Origin: Paragordius varius
Taxonomy: Eukaryota > Nematomorpha
NCBI GenBank assembly: GCA_964247055.1
Contig: OZ176054.1
Location: 11,532,001-11,596,000 of the forward strand
Direction of reading: 5' to 3'
DNA: 64,000 bases
The notes under the pieces were generated by a model. It searched no databases and had not been told where the DNA came from. It worked only from the letters and a program-made list of their open reading frames with translations. Below, piece after piece: positions 1-12,850 of this stretch (the stretch's first letter is position 1; each line of letters opens with the position of its first letter). The position numbers and the translations under genes are program-made.

Positions 1-676
1 ATTAAGCGCATACATTTAGGGTTAGATTTGACAGGTTGCATCTAAAAATATTTGAAAAAATTTGTATTACCTAATATAAAAATGGTTTCAAAAATATCAA
101 AACATAAAAATAATCGGGAAATTGAGTAAACGCTATTTAAGCCAATATTAGTGGTTAATTTTTTTTATATAATTTTAACATATATTTGTGTTTTTATTTG
201 TCTAACCCATATCCGATAAGGGAATTCACGTTTTTTTACCGATAAAAAACCAAAATACATTAAGTTATATGCTTCTTGATTTAATATTTGCACAAAATTT
301 TGGATGCTATATGTAATTTTTTTAATTAACTTTGAACAAGGACTGGGAGTCGGCCTGCTTTGTGTAATTTTTATTAGTTTTCGGAATAATACAGTTTTTA
401 TCGGAATCGCGGTTATTTTAATAATATCCTTTTTATATATTTAGTACAATAATAACCTTATTTTAGTTTTCTACTTTATTTGAGTCATAAGTTATTTAGA
501 TTTTTATAATTAGCCAAAATTAACCATCATTTCAAAAAAATCAAGGGGATCGAAACCAAATTTTGTCTATATAATCTTTGCAACTTTAACAAGACAAAAA
601 ATCCATTTTGGAATTCTTTTTTACACAAAAAAATATCTTACTATTATAAAATTTTAATCATTTTTTTCATTTTTAG
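1..676 (+). other. Intronic sequence upstream of the first visible SEC13 exon
   Basis: AT-rich sequence with no open coding stretch matching the missing N-terminal blades of SEC13. It ends in a T-rich tract and the TTTTAG acceptor of the exon at 677, so it is most simply part of an intron whose donor lies left of the window. Confidence 0.6.
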
Positions 677-3277
677 TTAATTCCATCAGTTGGGCCCCTT
701 ACACTGCCGGTTTAAAATTGGCTTGTGCCAGTTCTGATGGCTCTATATCAATCATAAGTTGTCAACCAAACAAAATCACTGTTGATGATGGCGATAATGA
801 GAATATTAATCCCACAAAAGATAGCAAGTGGACTCAACAAATCATTGAAAATGCTCATGAAGTATAAATGAATTAAAGAAATTAAAATCTAAAATATGTT
901 TTAATCAAATACTTGATTTTTAGCGTAGTTATATTTTTTTAAAAAACGGTTATACGCTTAAAATGTTAATTTTTTGATAAAATTACGAAGTAGAAAACAA
1001 TGTTTAAAGTAATCTCGCCCTCTTTTCGTTGCTTACAATTGTATTATATGATTATGGAAATATGTTAACCTATAAATATATCACGATTAAAAAATTTGAT
1101 TGTATTAATAAAAATACACATTTTTATTATTAATTAACCTTTTTCAATAAATATAACTTAAAATTTTTTTTTTGGAGCTTTCCTATGATTATTCACTGTC
1201 CAAATTAATTATACAATTTAAACATTAATATTTTATGTTAAGTTAGGCGTAAATGCTGTGTGTTGGTCACCCTTAATATTTTCCGATAAATTATTTAAAC
1301 CGACGTTGGGGAATTCAGACGCCACCCAAACTGATGTTGAAATACCAACCCTTCTTTTAGTTAGTGGAGGATGTGATAATTACGTTAAAATTTGGAGGTA
1401 TTATAAAAAAATAATTTTCAGGAATTTTAGATATTGCTATATAATATCTCTATAAATCTTTAAATTATGAAAAGGATGAAAATATTTTGTTTCCCATATA
1501 TGTAGGATATATACATATAAAATGTATAATTAAGGACAATAATTGTATTAACCAATTTCTTTATATTTAATAGTGCTTAAGTATTTTTATATATAACTAT
1601 AATATTAAAATTTAGGAATTCCATACGTGATTGAGAATACTAGAATTAATTTCGCAAACGTAGTGGATTGATTGATAAAAAAGGAAAGAAGGTTCGATAA
1701 AATTATTTCAAAAAAGGGGGATTAGAATTGTTGAATTATTATAAAAGAAGGTGCCATATATAAGACAGGTCTAATTAATCGTCTTTATTTAATGACGCCT
1801 TATGTTTTTGAATTTCAATGGCTTCTCTTATCATTCTTTTGTGCTGATTTTCAATATTAGTTATGACTTCAATTTTATGTATTGCAAGATTATTTGTGCA
1901 AATATGTTCGGACAGGCCCGAGGTGAATTTGCCTTTCCTGATATACTGCTCATGTTCTTTTACTCTGGTGGCTATGGCTCTTTCAGATTCTCCAATTTAC
2001 ATTACTTGACATGAAATTTTATAGATTCCTGGTAGTTGTTCTTTTGGTATGGCATCTTTGTATTTGAGAAAGTTTAAAAGTTTTTTCGGTGGTTTTTAAA
2101 CTATTATGATTTTAAACTGATTTAGTACTTTACCTATTTTTGTAGTAATATTTTTAATATGAGGAAGGGTCGCTCTTGCTAGTGACCTGAGTACTGATCG
2201 CATTTTTGTAAATATGATTAATCGTTTTTTGGTGTAACCAATTTAGTCTATAGAGCTGTTTATGTGCAACAGTTCAGTGGGAAGAGAAAGGTTGTCGCAT
2301 ATTGTGTACGCTCTGTGAATCAATGTATATATTATAGAGTTTTTTAAGCAGGATGTGATGTGACCCTGAATTTTAGTACAGGAGTATGAGTCGGTCCGAT
2401 ATCCAATTTAGTTATAAACACATCTAAATAATATGTATTCATCATACTTCACTGTGAATTTAATATTTTAATCAATATTGTTTATATGATCCAAAAAAAA
2501 GTGGCAAAATGTCTAATCCGTGTGACCAGATCATGGACACATCATTTACATAACGACGAAACCATTTAATGATAATAATTGGGAAGCTTTAAAAATGTGA
2601 TCTTCAAAGTCTTTCATATAGAGATCTGCTAAAAAAGATGATTAGCTGGAGCCCATATGTGTTCCTGAGTTTTGTAAATAATATCATTTGTTAAAAATGA
2701 AATAGCTATTAAAAAGATATAACTTGACTAATTTGGGAATATTCTGGTGCTAATCCATTTTGTGTGAGACTATTTATAATTTCTATTGTTTTATTACGTG
2801 GAAATTTGGTGAGCAGCGATTGTATATCAAGAGTTACCAAAATACTTGAATTATTTAATGTTATTATTTTTCATTTGGTAACAAATTGTTGGTCATTCTT
2901 AATGTGTGAAGAAGTATTGTGTACGAAAGGTTTAAGATGGTTAATTAGTTGTTTTGGTAAAGGTCTGACGGGGATATAGGTTGTTCACAATTGGTCGGAG
3001 CGGTACATTGTTTTTATGGATTTTGAAAAGTCTGTACAATCTAGGCGAATTTGACATTAGACGTTTTTTGATTTTGAGGCAAATTTGACTCTTTGACCGC
3101 TTTCTTGATTAGATTTGTTATTCTGGTTGTTGGGTTTTTCAATAATTTTTATCGAACTTTCTTTCCTTTTTTATCTATTAATCCACAGCTATCATAGTTA
3201 TTTAATTAACACAAACAATTACCTCTATATATAATTTGTTTATGTCCCCCTCTTTATGCCATAAACATAACCTGCTA

Positions 3278-3316
<39 letters not shown>

Positions 3317-5276
3317 CGGTGTTGGCTATATTTTATATGATAATAGATCGCCTAAGCGGATCCGAAATAAATTATCTTTAATTTTTATATATTAATCGCA
3401 TTTTTAGCGAAAAATAAATTATTCATATTATTATTTAAATATACGATCTCTCCACTTTTTGAAAGCATCCTTATATTTTTTTCCTTTTAATATATAATAT
3501 AAAGACCAATAAATGATGAAACGCAAGAAGGAGGCAATAATATTGGTTGGGAAGAGGATTGTAAATTAGAGGGTCATTCAGATTGGGTCCGTGATGTGGC
3601 GTGGGCTCCCTCCCTGGGTATTCATGAACAAACTATTGCATCTTGTAGTCAAGTATAATATTTTGGCTTTGGTGTTACATGTTTACTATGATTGAAAAAT
3701 AGTTAAAATAGATAAAAATTTGGCGATCAAAATCAATTTAAAATGGTTAATATTTAATTTACATCTGTAAACATGGAATTAAATTGCGTTTTCGGACATT
3801 AAAGTATTTTGTTTAAACAATCTTCTTTCCATATAAAATAGTGAAAAATGGTTTAAAATTTTATCTTTTGAGGCGCATTATTTTTAAGTCGAATTTTTTT
3901 GGGATTAAAATGCGAATTACGATCCTATGTGTAAAATTAACTAGTGTTAATGCGAACTTTATTGTTCAAATACGATTTTTATGGTTTAATTATTAGCAAA
4001 ACTATTTATTATTGATAGGTGGTGAAATATTAAAATTTATTAAACCATTTTTCTCCCTTAAACTTTTTTGTTGCAAAATATAAAAGTATTATATATATGT
4101 ATATATATATATATATATATTCATTACAACGCAACCATAACAATGAACCTATTGTTTTAATGTTTAAATTTTGAAATATGGGCATCAATTGATATAGGTA
4201 AGGTATTATAAAATTACCATATTTATAAACTATCATCATTTTTTTTCTTTTTTGCCTTAAAGGACAAAAGCGTTATAATATGGAAGAATGAAGGCCGTAA
4301 ACCCGGTTGTCAACCTGGGGAATGGAAAAGTCACATTTTACACACCTTTGATAATACAGTTTGGCATGTAAGTTGGTCTGCAGTTGGTCATGTTCTAGCT
4401 GTAAGTTCCGGGGAGGATAAGGTATAAAAATTGGTATTTGTGGGAAAAATGTTAAAAATTTTAAAAGTTTTTAATTTTATATGTAATATTTTTTATAAAT
4501 GTTGCCTTATTTTTAAAGTTTCCTACGAATAACTTATATTTTAAAAAGCTTTTCTTAATTCTACAATAGGCCCCTTTTCTCATTATTGACCCTGAATGTC
4601 ACTTTTATCAACAGAATGCTTTTATTTTTAAAAATGAACACTTTTTTGTTTGAATTTGATTTTATTCGATATCATATAATAATGATTCATAAACCCTACA
4701 AATTGTAAATAATAGTTTGAAACATAATATGTGTCTGGATAGTTATAGGTCATATAATTTATGGTAAATATAATCACATATGACTAATACAATTAGTTTT
4801 ATACATACGATCTTATTTAAAACAAACAGAAAAAAAATAAACAAATTAGTAAAAAATTTTAAATACATCAATCGATCAAGATTTTACGAATATCTGTGTT
4901 GATATCATATTCATAATTATACCATTCTAAAATAATTATTAAACAAAACACGATGATATGTGAAGCTCTTTCTTCATTAGTAATCGTATACTAGTTTCGG
5001 TTTTGTTAGACTTCTTTAATACTATACATTATTTTTTGTTATTTTTGAAAGCACTTTAATATACTCATACATGCAACTGCTTCTATCCTAAAAACTATTT
5101 AATATATTTTATGGGCATTGTTAAAATCTCATTAAGTGGTGTATATTGTATATATTTGCGGAATAAAAATATATTTATAATTATACATTTAGGTTAGTCT
5201 TTGGCAACAAGATTTAAATGGGTATTGGCTTTGTATTACGGATTACGTGAGTGAAGATACTCCTGTCGAATCATGA
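677..5276 (+). CDS. SEC13: SEC13, 3' part (COPII coat / nuclear pore WD40 protein)
   Basis: Five exons are seen: 677-861, 1243-1397, 3505-3652, 4263-4421 and 5193-5276 (stop). Joined in frame they give 242 residues that follow animal SEC13 from about the third propeller blade to the end. Recognisable stretches are ISWAPYTAGLKLACASSDGS, GVNAVCWSP, SGGCDNYVKIW, EGHSDWVRDVAWAP, TIASCSQDKSVIIWK, VWHVSWSAVGHVLAVSSGED and VSLWQQDLNGYWLC. SEC13 forms an open six-bladed beta-propeller completed by a blade from SEC31 (COPII coat), NUP145C/NUP96 (nuclear pore) or a GATOR2 partner. The first two to three blades must lie in exons left of the window. The frame between exons 1 and 2 works with acceptor AAG|TTA, giving HELGVNAV. 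The 2.1 kb second visible intron holds a decayed Penelope-like element. An AATAAA lies at 5334-5339. The protein ends soon after blade 6, slightly shorter than the vertebrate tail. Confidence 0.95.
1780..3180 (-). mobile_element. Penelope-like retrotransposon remnant (reverse transcriptase plus GIY-YIG endonuclease)
   Basis: On the minus strand, short conserved blocks follow the Penelope order. First is a palm block resembling ILVTLDIQSLLTKFPRNKTI (compare SFDVxSLFTNVP). Next is a RYVND block in the place of the catalytic YVDD motif, then a KFTVKYDEY-like stretch. Last, towards low coordinates, is a GIYKISCQ block typical of the GIY-YIG endonuclease domain. The pieces lie in different frames with many breaks, so this is an old, inactive copy. 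It sits wholly inside a SEC13 intron, opposite to the gene. Terminal repeats could not be defined by eye, so the ends are approximate. Penelope-like elements have neither capsid nor envelope. Confidence 0.75.
3283..3315. repeat. (AT)n microsatellite
   Basis: Pure AT dinucleotide run inside a SEC13 intron, shortly downstream of the Penelope-like remnant. Confidence 0.95.
4089..4120. repeat. (AT)n microsatellite
   Basis: Near-pure AT/TA run with one interrupting G, in the SEC13 intron between the exons at 3505 and 4263. Confidence 0.9.
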
Positions 5277-5439
5277 TGAAATTTTAATATGAATTAAATG
5301 ATTGATTGATTTATCGACAATATGAATATGAAAAATAAATTTTATTTTATTTATTTAGTTATTTATGTTTGTTGCATCAAAATTCTATGAATTCTCTGTA
5401 AATGTAAAATTGGGATTATTTTGGCCCAATATTAAAGTT

Positions 5440-5905
5440 TTGTATAATTTTAGGAGGATCTCCGACGAACATAAGGCTTCATTTATAAATTGGAATTAAT
5501 AAGATATTACCGAGAATATGTTAAAAATAATAAATGTGTTTAATAAATTCTTTCGAACTATGTGTTTTTCAAGGAAACTTCTCCAAACAAAATGGTCAGA
5601 CAAAATTTCTAACTCCACCATTTTATATAAAATTAATCCCGAAATTTCACTACTTGGCAACCTAATACGCCAAAAACTCTCCTATTTTGGTCTTATTATA
5701 AGAACCAACTCACTCGAGAAGTCACTGATGCTGGGAAAAGTGAGGGGTGTCGTAAAAGAAGAACTTGTTGGAAGGATAATGTCCTCACAGAAACTAACCA
5801 AGCATTAGCCGGACTAAACGCTAAATCTGGTGAACGCAATAAATGGAGAAGATATATTTTCAATGTTGCAGTTAGTCGGAATCGACCTAAGCAATAGCAA
5901 CAAAG
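5440..5905 (+). mobile_element. LINE 3' end (C-terminal tail of a non-LTR retrotransposon ORF)
   Basis: Reading the plus strand gives the post-RT tail found in many non-LTR elements: a TKWSDKISNSTIL block, then KLSYFGLIIRTNSLEKSLML and GKVRG, and a Gly/Arg-rich GRxRxxW region in a shifted frame. The reverse transcriptase itself is absent, so this is a 5'-truncated insertion, as LINEs usually leave. It lies 160 bp past the SEC13 stop on the same strand. The family is RTE/BovB-like by the SLEKSLMLGK string, but the clade is not secure. It is related to the minus-strand tail at 32090-32435. Confidence 0.8.
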
Positions 5906-8544
5906 CAAATAAATTTAGAATTGTTTTTGTGTTAAAACATAGCATTTAGCAAATCTCGTTGCAAAAGATGTAAAAAAGGGTTGAATGGGAAATTAAATAG
6001 CTAAATATTAAAGGAACCCCCTACACACTGATGGATGGAACGGTGAAACAATTTCACGAGTAAAAACATGAAATTTTTTTATCCATAAACCACACTATAT
6101 CGTACAAAGAATTCATTTTAATTTACTTTTGATTTGGTCTAAATTTACTATCAATTATTGTGGTAAACAATTTCACTTTTGAACAATTCCAAAACCCTAA
6201 AAAAATTGGATGTTTTGACTATCATTTACCTATATTATTTTATATATTTCAGGAATTAAACTTGATTTAACATTAATACATAAAAAGTAAAATAATAAAC
6301 TATGCCATCAATAAATTTTTCATATTACTGCTCAGTTATATTAGCAAAAACACATTTTTGGAGTGACTATCACTTGTTCAGGGGTCAATTTGATGTTAAA
6401 TAATATATTAGAATTTCATAATACGAGTAGCATGAAACAATTTACGCATAAATTTATTATTAATAAATATTATATTAACTTAATAATGTATTACAAAGAG
6501 TAATATTTATCCCATTTGGGGGTACCTTTTTTATGTTAAGTAAAAATTTATCCGTTAGAGTCAATAATTGGCTAGTCCGAAAAATAATTAGGAGGGTTAA
6601 AGCGCCACATAAAAAAATATTTGCAAAAAACTTTTTTAGGTATTTTTAACACTTTTAGTTAAGATGCGAAACGCTTAAGTATTGATCATATGTTTGTATT
6701 GTATTTGAAAAGTTTTTTATGGAAATTTTCACATGTCAATCAATAGGATTCGATTAAGAAAATATAAATTTATTGTATATTTTCAAAAAAATATTAATAG
6801 CTAGTCTAATATATAGTCCATGACCTTTTGAGATAGTTTTAGATCTTACACCGACTTGAAAAAATATCTTAAAAAGTATTTTAGGTATTTAGTTGAATAT
6901 GATATGCTTTCTTTAGCCTTTTAGGCGCATTATTAAAAAAAACATTTTGAGAAAATTTAATTTTAAAACTTTTTTGCCGTCATTTTATTATCTTTTTTTA
7001 AATCGCTAATGTAACAGGCAAATATATGCAAATAATTAACAAAAGCTTTCAAATTAAATTTTCTTAGCAATTGATATATATAGTATGTCATCGCAACAAA
7101 GAAAGTGAGAAAGGTCATTAAGTGTTAATGGCACCACACATGGACTTTTTACTAATTTATCAAAAATTAAAGTCTAAAATTAAACTATGGTTATAGATGG
7201 TTAAATATATAACCATATAATATATTTTTTATATTCAAACATAAAATTAACGGATAATTAATTTTAATGTCTTTAATTATTTGCAATCTAGTGAGTGGTA
7301 ACCTTCAAAAAATTTTGACTGGTCGAATAAAATACTTTAATCGCCTCAAAGGCCACACAATATAGTACCGATAAATCCTAATTAGTTGACACAACAGATA
7401 TATATATTAAAAATCGAGAGTTTTTGCGCGTCGCACATTGAATTGCAGCCAAAATGCTTGTGCCATTAAGTTTTGTTAGAAACATCTTTTAACAAACAAA
7501 TGAACAAATTTAAACATTAACTAACAATTCTCAAATATGGTTAAATATTATGAGAGACCAATCTAAATAGGTCATATCTATTTATATGTGCCGTATGGAT
7601 GAGCACATCATAAATTTTAAAATAGCTTTATCATTATATTAAAATTTCATCTTAGTTGCAATCATTATATTCGATAATTTATTCAAAAGATACTCATGAT
7701 AATCGAGGGCTAAGTTTCAAAAATAAAGCCGCAAAAAAATGAAATTTATTGGATCATTACAAAAATATCAAAACAGAATTTATTTTATAAATATAAAAAA
7801 ATAACACTTGTTGTGTCTAAACAATCTTTAATAGCTATTACCAGGTACATCTGTGCACCTCAAAATGGACGAGTTTTTTCGCAATTGTAAACTAATTTAA
7901 AAAATCTCAAACTATACAAATCATGGATTTTTTTCTTTATTTATTAAATTTTTCAGATCTTATAATTCAGAAAACAACAACAGTTTTATTTTAAAAAATT
8001 AATTTTAACAACTGTTTATATTAATGTTTCTTATATTTTTACAAACATATGGTAATATAAGTGTTTACATTTTAGTACCCAACATATATAAACAACTGAT
8101 AATTATTTTAGTTTTTTGCATTCATCTCTCTTATATGGCGCTTGACCCTAAATTTTTGAGGTTTTCTGAAAGCGTATCATCAACTCTATTCATTCTCTTT
8201 TGCATACTGTAATTGTGAGGATAATTGAAGTGTAAAAAGTAACAAAAGTAAAAATAGCAAAAAATAATTAATTAATTTTTCAACGGCTTTATATAATATT
8301 TTTGTGAATTTCCATGATATCAAATAAAACAAATAAAATTTTGAGTAACTAATGGATATGTTATTTACATAATACAAAAATATAAAAAATAGACTATGCA
8401 AATATCACTAAAATTTGTATCCACATACAAAAAATATAATTTTGCATATGTAACATTATTATTATAATCTGCATATGTAACACATACAAAACCCAATTTG
8501 GTACAATATATATGGTAATGATTTTTTAGAATTTGCTTGCATAT
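5906..8544. other. Intergenic, nothing recognised
   Basis: About 2.6 kb of strongly AT-rich sequence between the LINE tail and the 3' end of the minus-strand receptor-like gene. Only short random open frames were seen. No RNA gene, inverted repeat or protein resemblance was found by eye. Confidence 0.6.
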
Positions 8545-9630
8545 TTAAACGCATCGCACACATATTGCCCCTGCATTGTTTTGGTTACCATAGATTATTT
8601 TCACAATGTTGATATAGGCTTGTAGCCTGAGCTCCATATAAGTCATCATAAATATTTCAAACATTTTTGCATCCAAAATGTAGAAAGAGATAACCAAACG
8701 GTTCCTGATAATTGTTATAATAAAGATTAATAAAAAAGTCCCTGTGTATAAACTTAACACCAATAATATTTTGCGATTTATCCGTTTAGCTATGAGATAT
8801 TTTTTAAGTCGGACGGCCGTTTTAGTTACATTTGGTTTTTGGGGTAAATCAATGGATATCGCCGCTGATATTAAGACTGTGTTAAAGTTGTAAAATATTT
8901 TTTGTTCCATAATTTGTTTAAATAGGGCATTCTTACGCAAATTGCTCAATTGCCTATATCTCCGACCAAAGGTGTATAGAGATTGAAGCAAGATCACGAA
9001 TGTAATTAGGTAGACAATTGAATATAGATACCAATCTATTGTCACTTGTTTTGAAAAGAAACCGTTTTGACGACTGCTACTCATAATGCAGTTAGGGTAT
9101 TTGGACAAAGAAATATCTGTTCCATTCAGATTCCTCTGAACTGTATTTGAGGTGCCATGAGCTAGACAAATTATCCATATTAAATATATGATGGATGATA
9201 CAGTGTAAAATGCATTAGCCACACAAATAAACAGCTTTGAAGCCTTTTTCCTATGATTTTTTGTTATTACGCTTTGATTTAAGACGCTTGTGATGAAATA
9301 ATGTGTAAGGATAAAACTGAGTCTTGATAAATCGATTTTAATGGCTAAAAGTTTGCAAATGACATAAAAATTTCTTTCTTTGGGCGCAAAGAAGATCATA
9401 TTTAAAATGACATTGATGGAATCTAAGGCCATTCGGTAACATACTACTAGAGTGCATAAAACACATCGGGTTATATTTATAGGGAATTTTTTTCTTGTCC
9501 ATACCCAAACAGAGTAATAAAAATAAATCAACAAAATCAAAGTGAAGCAAATCCGTATGTAGTGAACGCTGGTTTGACAATAAGATTTTTTGACAAGGCT
9601 ATCAATAGAATAGTCGGCAATTATATTCAT
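8545..9630 (-). CDS. Orphan seven-helix receptor-like protein, intronless
   Basis: A single uninterrupted frame encodes 361 residues, by far the longest intronless frame outside the Cav3 region and the 4TM gene. Hydrophobic segments lie near residues 25-45, 55-82, 90-118, 130-155, 200-222, 283-306 and 318-345, the spacing of a rhodopsin-fold receptor. A Cys at the start of helix 3 (VICKLL) and one in the loop after helix 4 (YPNCIMS) could make the usual disulfide. That loop also holds an Asn-Gly-Thr glycosylation sequon. There is no DRY motif after helix 3 and no clean NPxxY in helix 7 (QAYINIVKIIYG), so it is not a textbook class A member. No named family was recognised; lineage-specific chemosensory or peptide receptors would look like this. 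The start is the first Met of the frame. Its orientation is opposite to both neighbours. Confidence 0.75.
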   Translation of the reverse strand: MNIIADYSIDSLVKKSYCQTSVHYIRICFTLILLIYFYYSVWVWTRKKFPINITRCVLCTLVVCYRMALDSINVILNMIFFAPKERNFYVICKLLAIKIDLSRLSFILTHYFITSVLNQSVITKNHRKKASKLFICVANAFYTVSSIIYLIWIICLAHGTSNTVQRNLNGTDISLSKYPNCIMSSSRQNGFFSKQVTIDWYLYSIVYLITFVILLQSLYTFGRRYRQLSNLRKNALFKQIMEQKIFYNFNTVLISAAISIDLPQKPNVTKTAVRLKKYLIAKRINRKILLVLSLYTGTFLLIFIITIIRNRLVISFYILDAKMFEIFMMTYMELRLQAYINIVKIIYGNQNNAGAICVRCV

Positions 9631-12154
9631 TATGTAAATAGAAGATTATTTTATTTCTAGAAAAGCTTTTAATATAAGCTTTTTCCAATAATTATTTATG
9701 ATAGGGGGCATTAGTTTGTTAAAGCGATTACTGAAGCAGTGACATTAATACGATTAATCAGATAAACACATAATGCACTTATAAAAGCTACCTTTGTAAA
9801 AAAATTAATTTATAAATGATAGATATAATTTAAATGTCGTCACATATAATATTTTATTTAAAAAATCCTTGTTAAAATTATATATCGCAAATATTTCCTG
9901 TTGAACCCTAAAATAATAATAAATAGGTTTCCTATAGGTGTTATCCATTACTTTAATTAAGCGTTGATTGATGGAAATACTTACTTCACAATTTTTATAT
10001 CTGGCCTAATTTTTAATATATCATTTTTTTAGTTAGTTAGGGAATTGTTGAAAAGATTTAAATTGGAAAAAAACAGACAAAAACGTAAATTTATCCTTAT
10101 TAGAAGTAGGGCCCGCATCTTAATAAAATAGTTTACAAGTATAAACGAAGAATAATTTTTTTAAGTCACTGCAGATTCTTTAATGTTTAATTACGCTGAA
10201 TCGGGGGAAATAAAAATATCCTGATGAAATATATAGATTCTGATAAATTAAAGTTTTAAGGTCATAGTAATGCTTTTAGTTATAAGCCGCTATAAAGTTA
10301 CAACTTTTATGGCAAATGCTCCAGGTCAAAAAATGGTAAGATTAGTGAAGATTATGCTATTTTTTGGTGAAGACCAAATAAAGACTTTATTCCAAAAAAC
10401 ATCAATAAAATATATTATATATACAATATTTAAAGGCTAATTATTTCAAAAATATTTAAGTTTGAAATGTAGGTCCCGAATCTCAAATTTTCCGACCTAT
10501 GTGTAGTTTTCATTGTGCAAAAGCCTAAATTTGCGAAAAGGTCGCTTAATATGTGGTAGATTTGACATAAGTAACCTATTGATAAAATGCATACTTTGAT
10601 TAAAAAATTTAATTTCTAGCTAAAATTTAATCTACCGTATTTTATGGTATACATGGCAAAACATTGGAACATTTTATGGATATTATAGATTCAACTATTA
10701 TTGCTATAATTCAGCTAAAATTAAATGAATTTATTGGGGTGAATTTTCGATTACTACAGTAATCTTTGTCAAACGTAATAAAATTAAAATATAAACTAAA
10801 TATTAAAGTATAAATTAAAAATATTTAGAAAAGTGTTATTAATATGTTAAAGTATTTACAGTTTTTCCCTCCCATACTAAATTACGGTTCAACAAATAAA
10901 AATCAAGTCTTTTAAAAAGTAAACATTTTTACATATAATGACGTCATACTTTGCCACATACAAATTTCTCTCGCAGAATGGGCTTTCAGTTCATTTTATT
11001 AAAAAAAATACCACGTTTTGGACGGGCCAATTTAGAATGAGAGCTCATATCCAAAAATATAAATTTATAAAAATATTGTTTTCTTTTTAATTTATGATAG
11101 AAATAATAATAATATTTTTAAAATATTTAGTTTTCATAAACTGTCAAATTTTGCTATTTAAATATTCCCAAAGTGATACTAATTTTCTTTAACCACTCGT
11201 AAGCTCACAAAAAGCACCATGAGAATTCATATATTATTATACAATTGGAATATCATTATATATATTTGTACCCCACAATTTTTTGCAATGTGTAAATAAT
11301 AACAATTTTTTTATCAAGTTGTAAAGTAGCAAATTACTTTAGTTTATACTAATGTGACCAGATATTTTAAACTTTGACGCAGTAGAAAATTAAAACAGAC
11401 TTTGCTGTTTTTACATCGGTGTGGTATATTACACAGTTTCCACAAAAAGTATTCTGATGATGATATATATATATATATATATATATATATTCTGATAGGA
11501 ATTTAATTCTTACGAGTTATTAAAGAAAATTTTTTATGCCTTTGTGGTGTGTTCCGTATTGCAAAAGGTGCGCATTTTTTTCCAAATATATTTTTTGATG
11601 AAAACTAAATGCTTTATTAAAAAAATAATAATATAAACTGCATATGAAAAGCTAAACCAAATTTTAAATTTTTGTGGACTAAAGTCCCAAATTTTTTGGC
11701 TCTTTTAGAATGGATTGTTCTCCTGAATAAAACGCAAAACTTCCGACATTTTCCAAAATTTTAAATATATTCTATTTGATATCAACTAAATATATTTGTA
11801 AAAACTGCTACTTTCAAAAATTTAATTTTTAACAGAATTTTGTTGGAGCGTACTTCATACTATTTTAAACATGATGGAAACGATATTCGATAATATACGT
11901 TTTTCTCATCAGAATTTGATTAAAATATTCGTCCGTTTTCAAATTTATGTAAAATAAAAATGGTGTTTTTTACAAAAATTTACCAAAATTGAAAAACTTT
12001 TAAATTAAAAATTTCAACCTATAGTAATGTACAACATCATAGAAAAGGGTTTTTATATCTTAAATCGTTTCAATCATGCTTCAAAATAGTTCAAATTTGA
12101 TTATGCAAAAAATAAGAACACTAAAGTTTGGGAAAAAATAAAAAAATATCATAC
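9631..12154. other. Intergenic, nothing coding recognised
   Basis: AT-rich sequence upstream of the receptor-like gene. The only distinct marks are a palindromic TGACGTCA at 10939-10946 and an (AT)n run at 11463-11490. No protein-like frame or RNA gene was found. Confidence 0.6.
11463..11490. repeat. (AT)n microsatellite
   Basis: Pure AT dinucleotide run in intergenic sequence. Confidence 0.95.
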
Positions 12155-12162
12155 CTCCCAAC

Positions 12163-12687
12163 TAGGGTTGTGCTGACCAAGTCATGACCCGGTCAATTGA
12201 CCGGGTCATGACCAGGTCAGTGACTTATTTTTTGACCATGGTCATTTCAGCTGTTTTTTGAAAAATTGCTGGTAATTTTTTTTGGAAGAAAAACAGTAAG
12301 TTATTTTTTAATATATTATAAAAAAATATATAAATATTTAAATTTGCCTATTTAAAAATTTAAAATGTTAAACATGCATCCTTAAAACATTACCATTTAA
12401 GATCCAGTTATTTCGAAAAAGAAAACAATCCAACTTTTTATAAAATATTCAATTATTCCATATATGTGAACTAATAAAATGAAAAAACATTTTATAATTG
12501 GATTCAATGATTAAAGAAAGTGTAAAAGAAACAGGAAAATTTTATGTGAAATATCCAGTACTAAAAGCGAGGTATTTGAAAATCAGAAGTAATTTATAAT
12601 CCAATATCGCATGGTATTTACTTAGGCGTGACCATGGTCTGGGTCTGACCGGACTTTTTTGAAAAAGCAGTCAAATGCACAACCCTA
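12163..12687. mobile_element. hAT-type MITE with 8-bp target-site duplication
   Basis: The element begins TAGGGTTGTGC and ends GCACAACCCTA, a perfect 11-bp inverted terminal repeat of hAT type. It is flanked by an 8-bp direct repeat, ctcccaac (12155-12162) and ctcccacc (12688-12695), 7 of 8 matching; 8 bp is the hAT duplication size. Both subterminal regions are packed with GGTCA/TGACC words, including the palindrome GGTCATGACC, likely binding sites for the missing transposase. The 525-bp interior is AT-rich and noncoding, so it is non-autonomous. Confidence 0.88.
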
Positions 12688-12789
12688 CTCCCACCTAATG
12701 AATATAAAAAACGTAAAAACTCTAAAATACGGAAAAAAAAATTATTTCGAAATCATATGCCATTTTATATAATACTAGCGTAAATCTGC

Positions 12790-12850
12790 TGCTACCCCGC
12801 AAAGGAAGTCCTTCAGACTTCTTAACGAGGCAGGGGACCCTATCTGAGAA
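12790..12850. other. GC-rich stem-loop next to the tandem array
   Basis: A compact palindrome (GAAGTC...GACTTC with a 5-base loop), enclosed by CCCC and GGGG, sits at the left edge of the 308-bp array. It could be the terminal hairpin of a Helitron-like element or chance; no CTRR end was found beside it. Confidence 0.3.

Noticed and set aside
4030-4239. 69-aa minus-strand open frame across an AT microsatellite
   Set aside because: Its centre is an Ile-Tyr run translated from the (AT)n repeat.
10939-10946. TGACGTCA palindrome, a consensus CRE site
   Set aside because: A single 8-base word in 64 kb, about 1.3 kb upstream of the receptor-like gene, with no supporting elements; expected by chance at appreciable frequency.
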